From Pelodera strongyloides (Eukaryota > Nematoda > Chromadorea > Rhabditida > Rhabditidae): 64,000 nt of DNA. The stretch is taken from positions 1 through 64,000 of the forward strand of contig JAANDG010000541.1 of the NCBI GenBank assembly GCA_036852015.1, in the 5' to 3' direction. Positions 10,582 to 21,788 of this stretch are shown here, piece after piece. The notes beneath the pieces are model-generated. The model had not been told where the DNA came from. It saw only the letters and a program-made list of their open reading frames with translations, and searched no databases. The number at the start of each line of letters is the position of its first letter. Position 1 is the first letter of the stretch. Position numbers and translations under genes: made by a program.

Positions 10582-12033
10582 ATGAGTGCCTTCTCCAACG
10601 CAATGCTTATTGCTGTGGCTTTAGCTATGTGTCTTCAATTCGCGACAGGTAAACATACTTTCAGACAAAAAGAAACGGGAGAGCTTCGCCACTTTAGAAA
10701 CCGAGAGATCCGCGCCTAATTGTAAGAAGTCCCATCACTTGAGAAGAACTGAACATTTTAATAGTATTGATTAAAATTATTGATTAAACTCATGAAATGA
10801 TCTTCATTTCCAGCCGACACGTGCACTGACTGCATTTGTAAAGTGGAATCGGGATGTAAACCTATTGGATGTGTTATGGACGAGGGGTCACTCTCCTGTG
10901 GATACTTCCAGGCAAGACTAGTTCATCTTACTATAGTTCAGCCTAATTTGAATGTGGTCCCGTATACGTTTGCACGGTTGTTGAATGTACCCTGGGAAGA
11001 ATAGTAGGCCTTTGCCTAACGAGAGAGAGAGAGAGAGAGAGAGAAATTGTTTCGTTTACAGTAACCAAACTTTTCAGATCAAACTACCGTACTACCAGGA
11101 CTGTGGCACGCCAGGAAAGAATGGCGGAGAATCCCTCGAGGACGCGTGGAAAAGGTGATTACATGGGAAACTGAAAACCGAGATATGTGCCCGATCAAGT
11201 CCCTCAAATAATCGGGCACGGACGGATCTGGCACATATCGGGTTTTTTTGGAGAATGATCGGGCAAATTTCGGGGTTTTTCAAAAATAATCAATCACAAA
11301 AATCGGTCCTTACACTTTACTGTGATAACATGATGAAAGTATCCAAAAATCACGATGAAAAAAATTTTAAGTGAAGGAATTATACTACATATAAAGTAAA
11401 CACACAAAAAATGAGCATGTCGCACAGAATTTTATTCGAAAAACGTGGCAAGTATGACAAAAAAAAGAAGAAAAAGGGAGTGTTGAATTTAGATGCGCTA
11501 ACGATTACAACTGCGCTCTGACCTGCATGAACAACTACTTCAATAGATACCGAAGCATGTGTCCCCAGTACAGCGGATGCGAGCAGCGCTCTAGGATCCA
11601 TAACGGAGGTAGGTGTTTAAAGCGGAATAACACCCGGAGTTTGAAACGTATGTATATGACGATGCACTACTCCGCGGTAGCATCCATAACGGAGGTTTGT
11701 CTTATAGATAGGAAAGAACTCCTTCTGACAGGATCCATCCAGAAAGTTTAAAGAGGAATAACATCCGGTTTTTGAAACACATGTTGGACAGCTGTATTCC
11801 CATATGTTGTATGCAAGACGAAAATACATATTAGTAGAAGAAAAAAATTGGGCAGTTATTTGCATACGCTACATGGGAATATAGGGTGAGACATGCGTTT
11901 CAAAACCGGCTGTCATACCGCTTTAGACCTTTTCCAAAATTAATTCGTCTAATTTCTAGGTCCCAACGGATGCACACGCCACGACCACACCGATCCCTAC
12001 TGGAATAAAGTGCGAGACTGCTGCCATTGCTAA
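10582..12033 (+). CDS. i-type (invertebrate) lysozyme, copy 2, 143 aa
   Basis: Exons 10582-10648, 10814-10911, 11078-11154, 11493-11608 and 11960-12033; the first four have exactly the same lengths as in copy 1. Signal peptide 1-23, then CKVESGCKPIGCVMDEGSLS with catalytic Glu35 and Asp46, CGYFQIKLPYYQDCG, and IHNGGPNGC. It ends VRDCCHC, keeping the C-terminal cysteines that copy 1 has lost, so it is probably the more ancestral product. Intron 2 starts with GCAAGA, a GC-AG intron, where copy 1 has GTATGT. A TTTCAG acceptor lies 8 nt before the ATG. The mature proteins differ at scattered surface positions (for example R/H and K/N near the C-terminus), so both may be active. Confidence 0.94.
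11021..11044. repeat. (GA)n microsatellite in lysozyme 2 intron 2
   Basis: Twelve GA units; absent from the matching intron of copy 1. Confidence 0.95.
11613..11934. mobile_element. TTAA palindromic MITE (family 2) complex in lysozyme 2 intron 4
   Basis: A left arm TTTAAAGCGGAATAACACCCGG starts 5 nt into the intron; a second left-arm copy starts at about 11748; the right arm (AAAACCGGCTGTCATACCGCTTTA) ends at about 11931. A displaced copy of the exon 4 end lies at 11671-11694. Confidence 0.7.
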
Positions 12034-13039
12034 AACCATCAGCAGCTAAACGAATATCGTTGTGCTTCTAAATCACAAATACAATTCTCGAACCCTAATT
12101 TATGTGTGAATGTACCCCCCCCCCAAACCCAGCTTTGCTTGCTATCAACCTGTGTTGATGATTTATACGTTGATAAAAAAAATAACCCCAAAACATTGAT
12201 GAATTTTGCAGTTTCGCTCAAGTTTCCAACTTTTCTATATAATTTATTTTTAATAAAATTTTACAAATTATTCTGCTACGAAACGCAAGTAGTTACAGTT
12301 AGTTACACACCATGGGTTACAAATCTAAGGCGCACGGTGCGCGGCGGAAACATGGCGAAAAAATGGCGCTCTGTTTGGAGGCAACACTTGCACACCATAA
12401 ATGTGCCAGACGCACAGGTCGGACAAACATAAATTGCATGAATTATGTGAAAATCATGGAAATGCATTGTTTATTTTTTTCCTAAAAAATATATTTGGTT
12501 TAAGAAAAAAAACTGATCTAGCATTTCCCTTTTCTTGACGTTGGCACGCTTGTAAACACTACGTCTATTCATATAAACAATAGGGAGTATAGAGCCTCAT
12601 GGAACCATTCACTATGGATCATGGTTTGTAGTGCTCGGATAATATACGCTCTTGTTATAAGTCCCAAAAAAAATCCCACTTTTGTGTCCTTATCTCCTTT
12701 CAATAGATCTCATTTGTTTTTCAAACATTTTACTCTGTGTTGGCTTTTGTGCGCATCTCTCTGATGTAATAAATTATTATTATGGCGTGCCCCCCGGCTT
12801 AATTTCACAAGCATTCATATATATATAACGGATGTCGTTTGTCCCATAAAAATATCATTATCCATTACATATCTTGTCGGGTATCCATAAAAGCATCACC
12901 ATATTCATATACCAACTAGCTCTGAGACTGCATAATATCGTAAATCTGTTTTCTAGTCCCGAGACATATCTCCGCATTAATCTCCTACCGTAGTCAATAG
13001 CACAGGTAAGAAAAAATACCATTACGATGACGATCTACA

Positions 13040-13218
13040 TTAAAGCGAAATACCTCGTGGTTTTTGAAACACATCGAGCACACCAACATTCTATGCGACA
13101 TGTGCAAATGAGCATAATTTAAAAAAAATAGACCCCAATTAGACCCCACTTCGCATAAATACATAAGAATGCAGTTGTCCACGATGCGCTTCAAAAACCG
13201 GCCGGTATTTCGCTTTAA
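13040..13218. mobile_element. TTAA-bounded palindromic MITE, family 1 copy
   Basis: TTAAAGCGAAATACC at the left and the inverse GGTATTTCGCTTTAA at the right, with GTTTTTGAAAC in both arms. Confidence 0.85.
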
Positions 13219-13559
13219 CTTGTTGTAAATGTCTAACGCTCTGGATCGAGGCAAATTAGAAGCTAAAGGCAATTCATCCCTTGCACGAAGAATATTCATA
13301 TTCATTCCTAAAAGTATAAGTCTAAAGTGACAGGTTTCATAAAGATTGTCACACTGTCAGTTATATGTTTATTGGCGCATAAAATAACTTTTTCCAGTCA
13401 GGAAAAAGGTCTCCCAGGAGCATTAACGGGGAGATATATATCTACTCTATGCGAAGACAGATACTTTTCAACATCACAGTTTTTCCACCACAAGAAAAGT
13501 CAAATAAATCGGAAAACGGGATAATTGCCGAAACCACAGAAAAACCGCCTGTGGAAGAT

Positions 13560-13725
13560 GCCAAAATGGTTAACACTGAAAACCATTTGGTGACTGGCTA
13601 GTGACCATTTGGTGACCAGTTGACGACGGTTTTCGAGAAAACTTGGTCACAACAAAGTCATCAAGTGGTCACCAAATGGATGGGCCTATGAAAAAACCAC
13701 TGAACCGTCACCAAATGGTTCCTCC
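13560..13725. repeat. CCATTTGGTGACC-family repeat copy
   Basis: Several CCATTTGGTGAC and GTCACCAAATGG motifs in alternating orientation, ending near GTTCCCTATGTA as in the other copies. Confidence 0.7.
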
Positions 13726-13762
13726 GTTCCCTATGTAAAGATACACTGATACACACAACTAC

Positions 13763-14050
13763 TTTCTCTTTCTCGCTCTCTCTCTCTCTCTCTCTCTCTC
13801 CTTCTCAGTGACTCACTTCATTATTCTCACCTTCGCTTTCACTCTTTCTCTCATTTTTGTCAAATCTCTTCCTCATTTCAACCATTTCTTTCTCTCTGCC
13901 ACTGGTCTTTATAGGCCCTCTTGCTGGGCCCTCTCACTCACTGTGCCTCTCCTCTACGCTCTCTGTCTCTCCCCCTTTCTCTCTCCATCTCGCTCTCTCT
14001 CCCCCTCTCTCTTCATCTCTCTCCCTCTCTCTCTCTTTCTTTCCCTCTCT
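13763..14050. repeat. CT-rich microsatellite tracts
   Basis: Perfect (CT)n at 13763-13803, then an imperfect CT-rich stretch. The long serine/leucine-rich frames across it are artefacts. Confidence 0.9.
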
Positions 14051-15182
14051 TCCGCCTCAATTGAATCATCTTACCAGGGGAAGCCGATCTCAACTCCCCC
14101 AGGATATGTACTAACCCGCCACTGCCTCCTATGTCCTTTCCGCCAGCCGGTCACTCAGTCTTGTACTTTATAGTTTTATGTTAACTATAACTTGTAGTTT
14201 ATAGTTTACATTTATAGTAATTCATATTAACATATGGCATGGCTACTAAACTTCAAGTTTAAGGGCCAGTTCGTCCGGCTTCAGAAATGAACCGGACCCC
14301 GGTGCACCGTTTCTGCGGATTCGGTTGATATAACCCGGTACTCTTTATCTTTTTTTATCTTTACTAAACATCCTGGCTCTTGCCCGAAGTTCGCATCTGA
14401 ATCTAGTCGTCTACTACTCAGAACCTCCGCGGATCATGTCATAAGCTCTGAAAACCCTTTACTGAGCCACACTTGAATAAAGGAGCACGCTCTTAAACAC
14501 ACCACTTTATAAAGCATACATAAAACACACCACTTTGTTCAATCAACAGGTTGCCTTATTTATTACGCTTAGCGTTGGGTAAGACCTTGCTGGTTAATTG
14601 GGACCCAAGGGAGAAGTGGCCCTACGCCTTAACCCTTACCCTCCTTGCCCGCCCCTAGGACACCATCTTTAATTGCCCGCTAACGTGCTCACGAAGGCGC
14701 AAGTTCCCGGGGAATACCTAAGTAGAATCGAGAGGAACGCCTAAGAAGCACTATATAAATGGGGAAATTAAAATGAAAAAGAAAAAAGGGATGTGTACTG
14801 GTGCGCCACGAGTGCGCACTGTGTTGCGAGAAACTTTACAGCGGTACTACAGCCGGTTTTGAAACATAAATTGGGCGTTACAATACGTTGCATGTAAATG
14901 AAAATAATTGGAACAAAAAACACGCATTACCGCTCACTTTTGCATACATTGTAAGACAACATGGCGAAATACGTTTCAAAAATCTGCCGTTATACTGCTT
15001 TAACGGTCTTTGGTTTTTAACGTTAATGTATTGCTTTGCGCTTATTCTTGTGATAGTCAGTAATGTTTTAATCTAATTTTTTTTTCTTCGAAGCTCACAA
15101 TAGAATTGGTGGGCCTAAATCGGAAATTGAAGTTGTGGTGAAAGAGCACTTCCTTGGCAACAATTTAAACTTTAATAGAAAA

Positions 15183-15301
15183 ATTTAGCTTAGTTTCAAT
15201 TTCAGTTTCACTTTCATTGCCAGTTTCGGTTTCAGTTTCATTTTCAATTTCAATTTCACTTTCACTTTCGCTTTCATTTCCAATTTCGATTTCAGTTTCG
15301 A
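15183..15301. repeat. TTTCAN hexamer tandem repeat
   Basis: About eighteen degenerate 6-bp units of the form TTTCAR or TTTCRN, all on one strand. Confidence 0.85.
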
Positions 15302-16573
15302 ATTTTATTTGTGTTGTGTGTATTTTTACCCTAAATCAAGTCCATAAAAGGTCCACCTCGCCCTGGTCCCTCTAAAGGAATAGCTAACAAAATCCACCAA
15401 AAACTTCTTGTTCTCTAGAAAATTCTTCATTTTCAATTCATTGAATTCCTTTATTTCTTTGTTCGTCCGCAGAAGAATACTTCAAAGGCCTTTGTCCTCC
15501 GGAGGGTTTTTATACTTGAAAACTCTCAAGTTCTGTGTACTGAAGAGAATCCAAATGAATTATAGAATTTGACAACACTGCAGAATAATTATTAAATTCG
15601 ACAGCACTGCAGAATACTACCTGATTGGGTTACATACTATTAGCTAACAACCTTTTAGTACTTTGTTTTGTGCAGCGCAATGCTTTGGCTACTTGTTGAA
15701 ACATGCGATTTTCATATATGTATTTTTCAATAACCTATTGTACATGGATTCACAACTGCGCGAATGGAATTATATGGAACTACCTGTTTCGAGCCTATAG
15801 ATAGAGTGAAACATTTATATTTGATGCACCATTTTACAAAATATTGGCTCTATGAGAGAGGGCTTACTACTATTTTCACCCACTGGTCACTCCCCTCCCT
15901 TAGCTCTTAAGACCCAGGGACCCAAGGAAGAGAGAAGAGTCCGTTCCATTATCTCTCTTTTCTTATTTTCTTTTCACATCGATTTCCTACACGGGATGCT
16001 TTTTACTTGTTCACCTATTATTTTATTTTATTTGGAAAAAATGGTGGGTGTTTGAAATTTGTAACGAAAAAAAGGGATACCAATTTCTACCCGGTTGATA
16101 AGAGTAGAACCTACACTGGGAAATTACCGTTGTTATACCATTATTGACTTTTTGTTCTCAATACTTATACGAGCCGCACCTTTCAAACTTGTTGATATAA
16201 AATAAGTCTTGGTTTTTGCAACATATTGAATATTTCTTGAGCTTTTCTGTGTTTTTTCTATTGACTCTTTTGTGAGAAACTTGCGTGTGAATAATTCTCT
16301 TCGTTCGTAATAAATATTAGATTATTATATGACTATATCCTAAAGGTGAACGACGTTTGCACGAACTGCTGACTCTGCATGAGATACTTTTTGCTTATTC
16401 TTTCTTTTCATCTTTCTCTCTCTCTGTCTCTTCATTCAGAATCATCCACTTTCTCTATTTCCTTCCAACCTTTTTCTCTTGATTGTCTCTTTCAATCCTT
16501 TTCCTCCGCCTTTCTATACATATGCAACTTTCTGCGTTATTTTTCCATTTTTCTTGAAGAGCAAAGGGTATAG

Positions 16574-16576
16574 AGG

Positions 16577-16661
<85 letters not shown>

Positions 16662-16705
16662 AAGGGGTGAGAGAGAAGAGAAAGAGAGGGAGAGAGAAGA
16701 GAAAG
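16574..16705. repeat. (GA)n microsatellite
   Basis: A nearly continuous GAGA tract of about 130 bp with GAAA interruptions. Confidence 0.95.
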
Positions 16706-17316
16706 CCCCATGGCCCTAGCCGCACTACACCCCATCTATATTACAAGGTCCCACTGCTTTTGGGCAACCCAACCTCGAGTCTTAGCTTTTCCAAATAAAA
16801 ACAACTTTGTTACTTTTATCAACAATATTATTGCATTTTGGAATTTTATGGATGTCATATAAATATGCCATAGTCACCAATATACCATTGAATGTATTTT
16901 CATTTAAATACCATTCTTTATTACTTTGTGATAAAAAAGAGGAGAGAGGGAGAAAGAAAGAGAATAGTTATTTCCTAATTCTTCCTATTTTCGAACATTT
17001 CTTTCTTTTTGTTTTGTCTTCTCGGTTTCGCAGAAAGAAAATTATTTAGAAGTTGACAGTTGACCACGCTCTCCCGCTGTGTGCACTTTTCATGCATAAT
17101 TTCCATTTGCAAATATTTTTTGTTTACTTTGCCGATAATTTGTTTTTAAATACATTCAAGAAGTCTATATTTTAAAAGCAATATATCTATACATCGATAG
17201 AGATAGAAGGACCTATATTTGCTTAGTGAAAGAATAATGAAAGAATTGTTAGCATATCTTTATCAACTAAATGATTAGACAAAATATAAGTTCAAAATCA
17301 CCAAAAGTACAACGTG

Positions 17317-17510
17317 AAACTTCGCGCCATCGCCGCGCAACATTGGCGCCATCGCCGCGCGTAAAAAGAGGCTCCGCCACAGCGAGGCGGCGGATCCACT
17401 TTGCGCCACAGGGGCGCGGCGATTCCGCCTGTGGTCCGCGGCGATGGCGCGGAGGTTGCGCGGCGATGGCGCGAGGGTTGCGCGGCGATTGCGCGAAATG
17501 GGCGTGAACC
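17317..17510. repeat. GC-rich dispersed repeat (GCGCCA/GGCGCGGCG family)
   Basis: An island of very high GC in AT-rich DNA, built from repeats of GCGATGGCGCG and the complement CGCGCCATCGC. Related pieces lie at about 20205-20350, 25805-25880, 26320-26460, 36850-36935 and 38265-38335. Open frames across it encode Arg/Ala repeats and are not genes. Confidence 0.7.
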
Positions 17511-18074
17511 AGGCATACCGTACCCCGTACTACCACCTTACCAATCCGACTACTGTACAATACATAACAACAAAACGACAACAACAAAAACATATTTATT
17601 CAGAGCACAGTGTAAACAAAATTGGAAAAACTTACAATTAAAAACAGCGAAAAAAGCAACGAATAAAAATCGTTATGATCACTAAATTATGGTTGTAAGA
17701 TATTTAAATAATGCGTACATTGAAAATACAAAACAGTTGTCAAAGCGATAAGCAAATATAAAACGGCAAAAAGACCATTAATAGAAAATTAACGACGAAA
17801 AGAATTAATGGATCAGTGACTTCATTTGATTATTTCATCTATCCAATATTTAAACGATTCTACTAAGAAGATAAAGTTTCTACAATCTACAAAAATAGGT
17901 GAGTGGAAAGTATTATTATTCAATTCTACCGCATTGTATAAGAAACAGGTCCAGTCCGTCCAGTCATCCAAAATACATTTCAAAGCCGAATGTTGCAAGA
18001 CTTTAAATCAGGAAACGAAACTAACAATAGAAGTAAATAAAAGTACATTATAGAATTAGTCATTAGTCTAAACG

Positions 18075-18230
18075 TTAAAGTGGAATACCGGCCGGTTTTT
18101 GAAACGCACCATGGACAACCGGATTATTACACATTTAGCTCGAGTTTTATTCTAATTTACGCTCCTTTACATAAGCTGCATAAGAACGATGGTGTACTCG
18201 ATTCAAAAACCGACCGAAATTTCGCTTTAA
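18075..18230. mobile_element. TTAA-bounded palindromic MITE, family 1 copy
   Basis: TTAAAGTGGAATACCGGCCGG at left, inverse CGACCGAAATTTCGCTTTAA at right; lies just downstream of the small minus-strand gene. Confidence 0.85.
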
Positions 18231-18345
18231 TAGGCAGCAAATAATGAGTAAACTCCAAATATAAAATACACAAATGTATAAGTATAATGCCCCAACCGAA
18301 TGGTTTAAGATCGAGTGGTGATGGTTCCAATTGCCATTTCTTCGT

Positions 18346-19574
18346 TCAAAAAGGGCCCGGTGGAGATGCAGAAAATTGTTCCACCGACTGCGTAGTGTGT
18401 GAAGGATTCACCTGAAAGCATAACAAACTTGATTGGAAAATGAAACGGTGAGTTAGTAGTATTGCACATACCATAGGAGGAGCAAACGTAATCTCGAAAT
18501 CGTATGTTTTAAATAAGAACGATAAGAGAAGAAACTCACAGGCATTGTAGGATAAGTGACCCCATTCTTGAACTGTAAATTACAGCGCGAGTGTTCCTCG
18601 GAAGACACAGTGAGCGTGTCATAGTAACCTGAAAAGCGAAAAATAATAGTCGTGAAACGAAACACAAATTGAAAGACTGAACAGGACATCACTCAGCCTA
18701 TAAATTGAAATTAGGAAAAGATATGACCAATAAGAAAAGTAACATACACATAAGCGAATAAGAAGCAACAAACATCCGACCCCGACCCGGAGTAGCGAGC
18801 ACCAGACAAGACAACGTCAACAAGCGCACCGCGTGTCAAGATCTGAAAGCAGTATTCATGCTTTGAGCATATTCTAAAAATACGCAACAACTGTAAAAAG
18901 TAACAAAATTAGCAAAACCGAACCTCTTAAAATACACTGCAATCTTCCACGTCTATGCTTCCAAGAGTAGGCACGGTCCACCCAGCTGGCTACTCCTCAA
19001 CACTGTCTTTCGGCGCGTGTGCAAACTGTAAAAAATCATTTTATCGTCTATAGAACAACAACAAAGTGCACCAGTGCCACTGCTACTCTCAAATGTATAC
19101 TTCTTTTCCTCGGGTAACATAAGAATACTGACGATTTAAAGGGGCAGTTCATTCCGGCTTACCCCTATTTTTAATATTTTTAAAAATGATCCTCCGTCCG
19201 GAATAGCGTAGAACGCAATTTACCACACCTAAAGTTATGCAAAAAGATCCACTTGTCACACCCATATGCAATGGATAGGCCGCAATCATTGACGAATATT
19301 CTGCACAGACATCAGTACACAAATTCGGTAATAACGCAGTACAACAAAGGGGCAGGAGCATGACCCTGTAAGGGACTTCAAAGAAAACAAAACATGTTGA
19401 ATTTACATTATTCCGAAGTAAAATGGACTTCGCATCTCGACCAATCATGTAAATATATACAAATTAAAAAAAAAACATACCGGTTGTCGTGGCACTTCGG
19501 AAGAATCCAGCAAACACGGAGGCACTGGATTTATCGAGTTGCGCAAACACATTCCCTCCATTGGTGCGATTCAT
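18346..19574 (-). CDS. Unrecognised small protein, 82 aa, 3 exons
   Basis: Exons 19574-19481, 18628-18540 and 18411-18346 join in one open frame with consistent phases (GTATGT and GTGAGT donors, TTTTCAG and TTTCAG acceptors). The protein starts MNRTNGGNVFAQLDKSSASV, continues FAGFFRSATTTGYYDTLT and FKNGVTYPTMP, and ends in a Ser/Pro-rich tail SVEQFSASPPGPF. There is no signal peptide, no clear membrane span and only one Cys. I do not recognise the family. The start is the first ATG after an acceptor (TATTAG) 11 nt upstream, the same arrangement as its neighbours. A TTAA-associated repeat fragment lies in intron 1 near 19140. The last exon could be read in another frame if a different acceptor were used; the given one agrees in phase. 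Confidence 0.55.
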
Positions 19575-20204
19575 TGCCTTCTCGCCTAATAATAAGAGGA
19601 ATGAAAATATGAAAACTTGAGAACGAAAACACAAGACAGATGCATGTGATAAAAGAAAAGAACTCACGTCCAATAATTCATCCCTCGTTTTTAATACAGT
19701 CTAGCCAAGAGCTAGCCTTGAACTGGACTCGTAAACGTCAAAAAGACAATCACGCACGTCAATCGCAACTTGAAAATCTGAAAAGCAAAGGAAACATAAG
19801 AAACATCATTAAAACGTTCAAAGGACAACATATTTTGATAAAAAATAAACACAGCAACAAACTGTGTTATATACTTCACTGAATGGAACTTATGTTTTTT
19901 TTCTAAAATAGCACAGATCCTAACAATACATATTTTCTTGGTATGCCAGGTATATAAACATATTGTTTTAGACATTTACCCATTCAATGTGCTAAAACAA
20001 ACGGTGCTCTAACATTTAAATGACGGGTAATGGAATAATACAACAACAATTCAATAACAAATATCTTTTTTTTTCAGAAAAATAAAAAAAAATAAAAAAA
20101 CACGACTTTTCGCAAAATTTGTGTCTAATTACGGTGTGTGGTGCAGTGTTGGGTGTGGTGTTGACTTTTTGTGTACGGTACTTTCCGTGCATTTTAATAA
20201 CTAA

Positions 20205-20350
20205 CATCTGGCGGCCCCACGGCGCACCTGGGGCGCACCAGCCGCGGATCCGTTTTCGGGATTGTGACTATTTGCGCCGCGATACCGCCGTGAGACCGCC
20301 GCGCAACATTTTTGCGCCACAGGCGCGCCGCGCAGCCGCGGAGTTTCCCC
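20205..20350. repeat. GC-rich dispersed repeat copy
   Basis: TTGCGCCACAGGCGCGCCGCG-type sequence as at 17317-17510; flanked by AT-rich DNA. Confidence 0.6.
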
Positions 20351-20417
20351 AGTGTCACAAACTAGAGGTATATTTTCTTGCAAATTCATTAACGCCTACT
20401 TGTAATACGATTTACAT

Positions 20418-20640
20418 AGGAAGTGGGTGGACCCATTTGGAGACTGTTCACAGTTCACTGTTTTTTTCGTGAGCCAGCCCATTTGGTGACCGTTTCATGA
20501 CCATGTGGTGACCAATTTTCATCGGAAATTGTCAGCAACTGGTCACCAAATGGTCACGAACCAGTCACGTACCAGTCAACAGATGGTTTTTTTTCGGTAA
20601 AAACTTGGTGATGTGGCGACGACGGTTTTTTTTGTGATTT
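20418..20640. repeat. CCATTTGGTGACC-family repeat copy
   Basis: Begins ATAGGAAGTGGGTGGACCC and carries the repeated CCATTTGGTGAC / GTCACCAAATGG motifs seen upstream of both lysozyme genes. Confidence 0.75.
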
Positions 20641-21611
20641 CGGCAATTATATTGTTTCCCTGTATACGTATACTAGCTTTCCGTTTAGCGATGATGATAT
20701 TCTATCTATTTTAATGTCAATTTTCAACCGGTGTTTGACGATAAATATTATTGTTTGATGTGTATATGTATAATGTATATTTAGTGTTCTGTATATCAAT
20801 GTTAGGTCAGCTTTATTTGTCTATTGATTGTATTGCGCACTCGCACTGGCTATCGTTCCAATGTCAATGTTTGTACTTTTATGAATGAACATCACATTCA
20901 TTTGCAGATCCGACATATAAACAAACACAATATAAAATTTCTTCCATATTCTATGTATCCATAACAACTTTTACCATGTACTTCTTCTTATCTTTATGTT
21001 TCCGTATCACTTTTATAATTCTATAATATATAGTAACTGAATATCGATGTTATTTTCATTGTGATTCGCTATAAATGAGAACTTTACTTTACATTGACTT
21101 ATTCGTGATTCTGACCCAGGTTATTTTAATTACCCAGCCAGTCCCTCCAGTCGGTGAAGAGCCCGTTAGGTCTCTTCATCCGACTGGTTTATTATTATAA
21201 TTGTACTTACCTCGATTTTCTGAAGCTTTTCCAGAAATTGCTGAAATGTCATAAAAATTTAGTAGGTAATTTCGTTGTCATGACATTTTTGTTTACTGAC
21301 CTTCCAGAGGTTTCCTCAAGCTTCATTTCGACATTATTTAAAGGGAACAGACACTCGATTTACTATTTTATACTTGTCCACTTGTGCCAGCAGGGTTATG
21401 TTATTTCTAACCAAAGCCTACTATTTTCCATTGAAAATGATATTTATTTGTACCATTTATCTTACCAACTTTTAATTGTCTGTGCGTATTACTTCCATTC
21501 CGTGACGTCGTCTGCGTCGTATGCTTTCAGTTACGGTACTAATTTTCCTACGGTATATGCTGAATCATGAGTGAGTCTCGTTGTTTTTATTTACTACGGT
21601 AGTACTATTTT

Positions 21612-21788
21612 GCATACAGTATATACTAATTCAGGTATCTTCTGTGTTCATATGATTCAGTTCCATCCCATTGTCCATTCAACTTATTGCCATTTCGTGA
21701 CGTCATTGTTTGGTACTCGGTTACGGTAGCACATTATGTATGCTAATTGCAGGTATCTGTGTTCATTTGAATGAGTTCCATCCCACGG
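21612..21788 (+). repeat. Tandem duplication of the FARP start region
   Basis: The sequence TAATTGCAG|GTATCTGTGTTC around the presumed exon 1 acceptor (21743-) and GAGTTCCATCCCA after the ATG have a near copy about 126 bp upstream (TAATTCAG|GTATCTTCTGTG, 21631-). A TTCGTGACGTCAT lies between, and a third weaker TTCCGTGACGTCG unit lies near 21500. The upstream copy has an ATG followed by a short frame only. Confidence 0.7.

Larger units (their letters stand above)
10388..12612 (+). repeat. Tandem segmental duplication, unit 2 (lysozyme copy 2)
   Basis: Partner of 6165-9062; see there. The intergenic spacer and intron lengths differ, so the duplication is not very recent. Confidence 0.8.
12613..18345. 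other. Long region without a recognised gene
   Basis: No exon chain with consistent phase and known or conserved-looking protein is seen. It holds a family 1 MITE (13040-13218), a CCATTTGGTGACC repeat (13560-13725), CT tracts (13763-14050), a family 2 MITE-like pair of arms near 14840-15002, a TTTCAN repeat (15183-15301), a GA tract (16574-16705), a GC-rich repeat (17317-17510) and another family 1 MITE (18075-18230). Longer open frames here lie in these repeats. Confidence 0.5.

Noticed and set aside
16514..16735. Serine/leucine-rich frames in GA/CT tracts (also 13857-14173, 22834-23686, 24739-24921, 31502-31797)
   Set aside because: Pure consequences of microsatellite sequence.
17267..17593. 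Arg/Ala-rich frames on both strands
   Set aside because: They lie in a GC-rich dispersed repeat and are open in several frames at once.
19640..19780. Possible upstream exon for the 82-aa gene (FQVAIDVRDCLFDVYESSS on the minus strand)
   Set aside because: It contains an in-frame TAG and its end phase does not match the next exon; an ATG and acceptor already explain the start.
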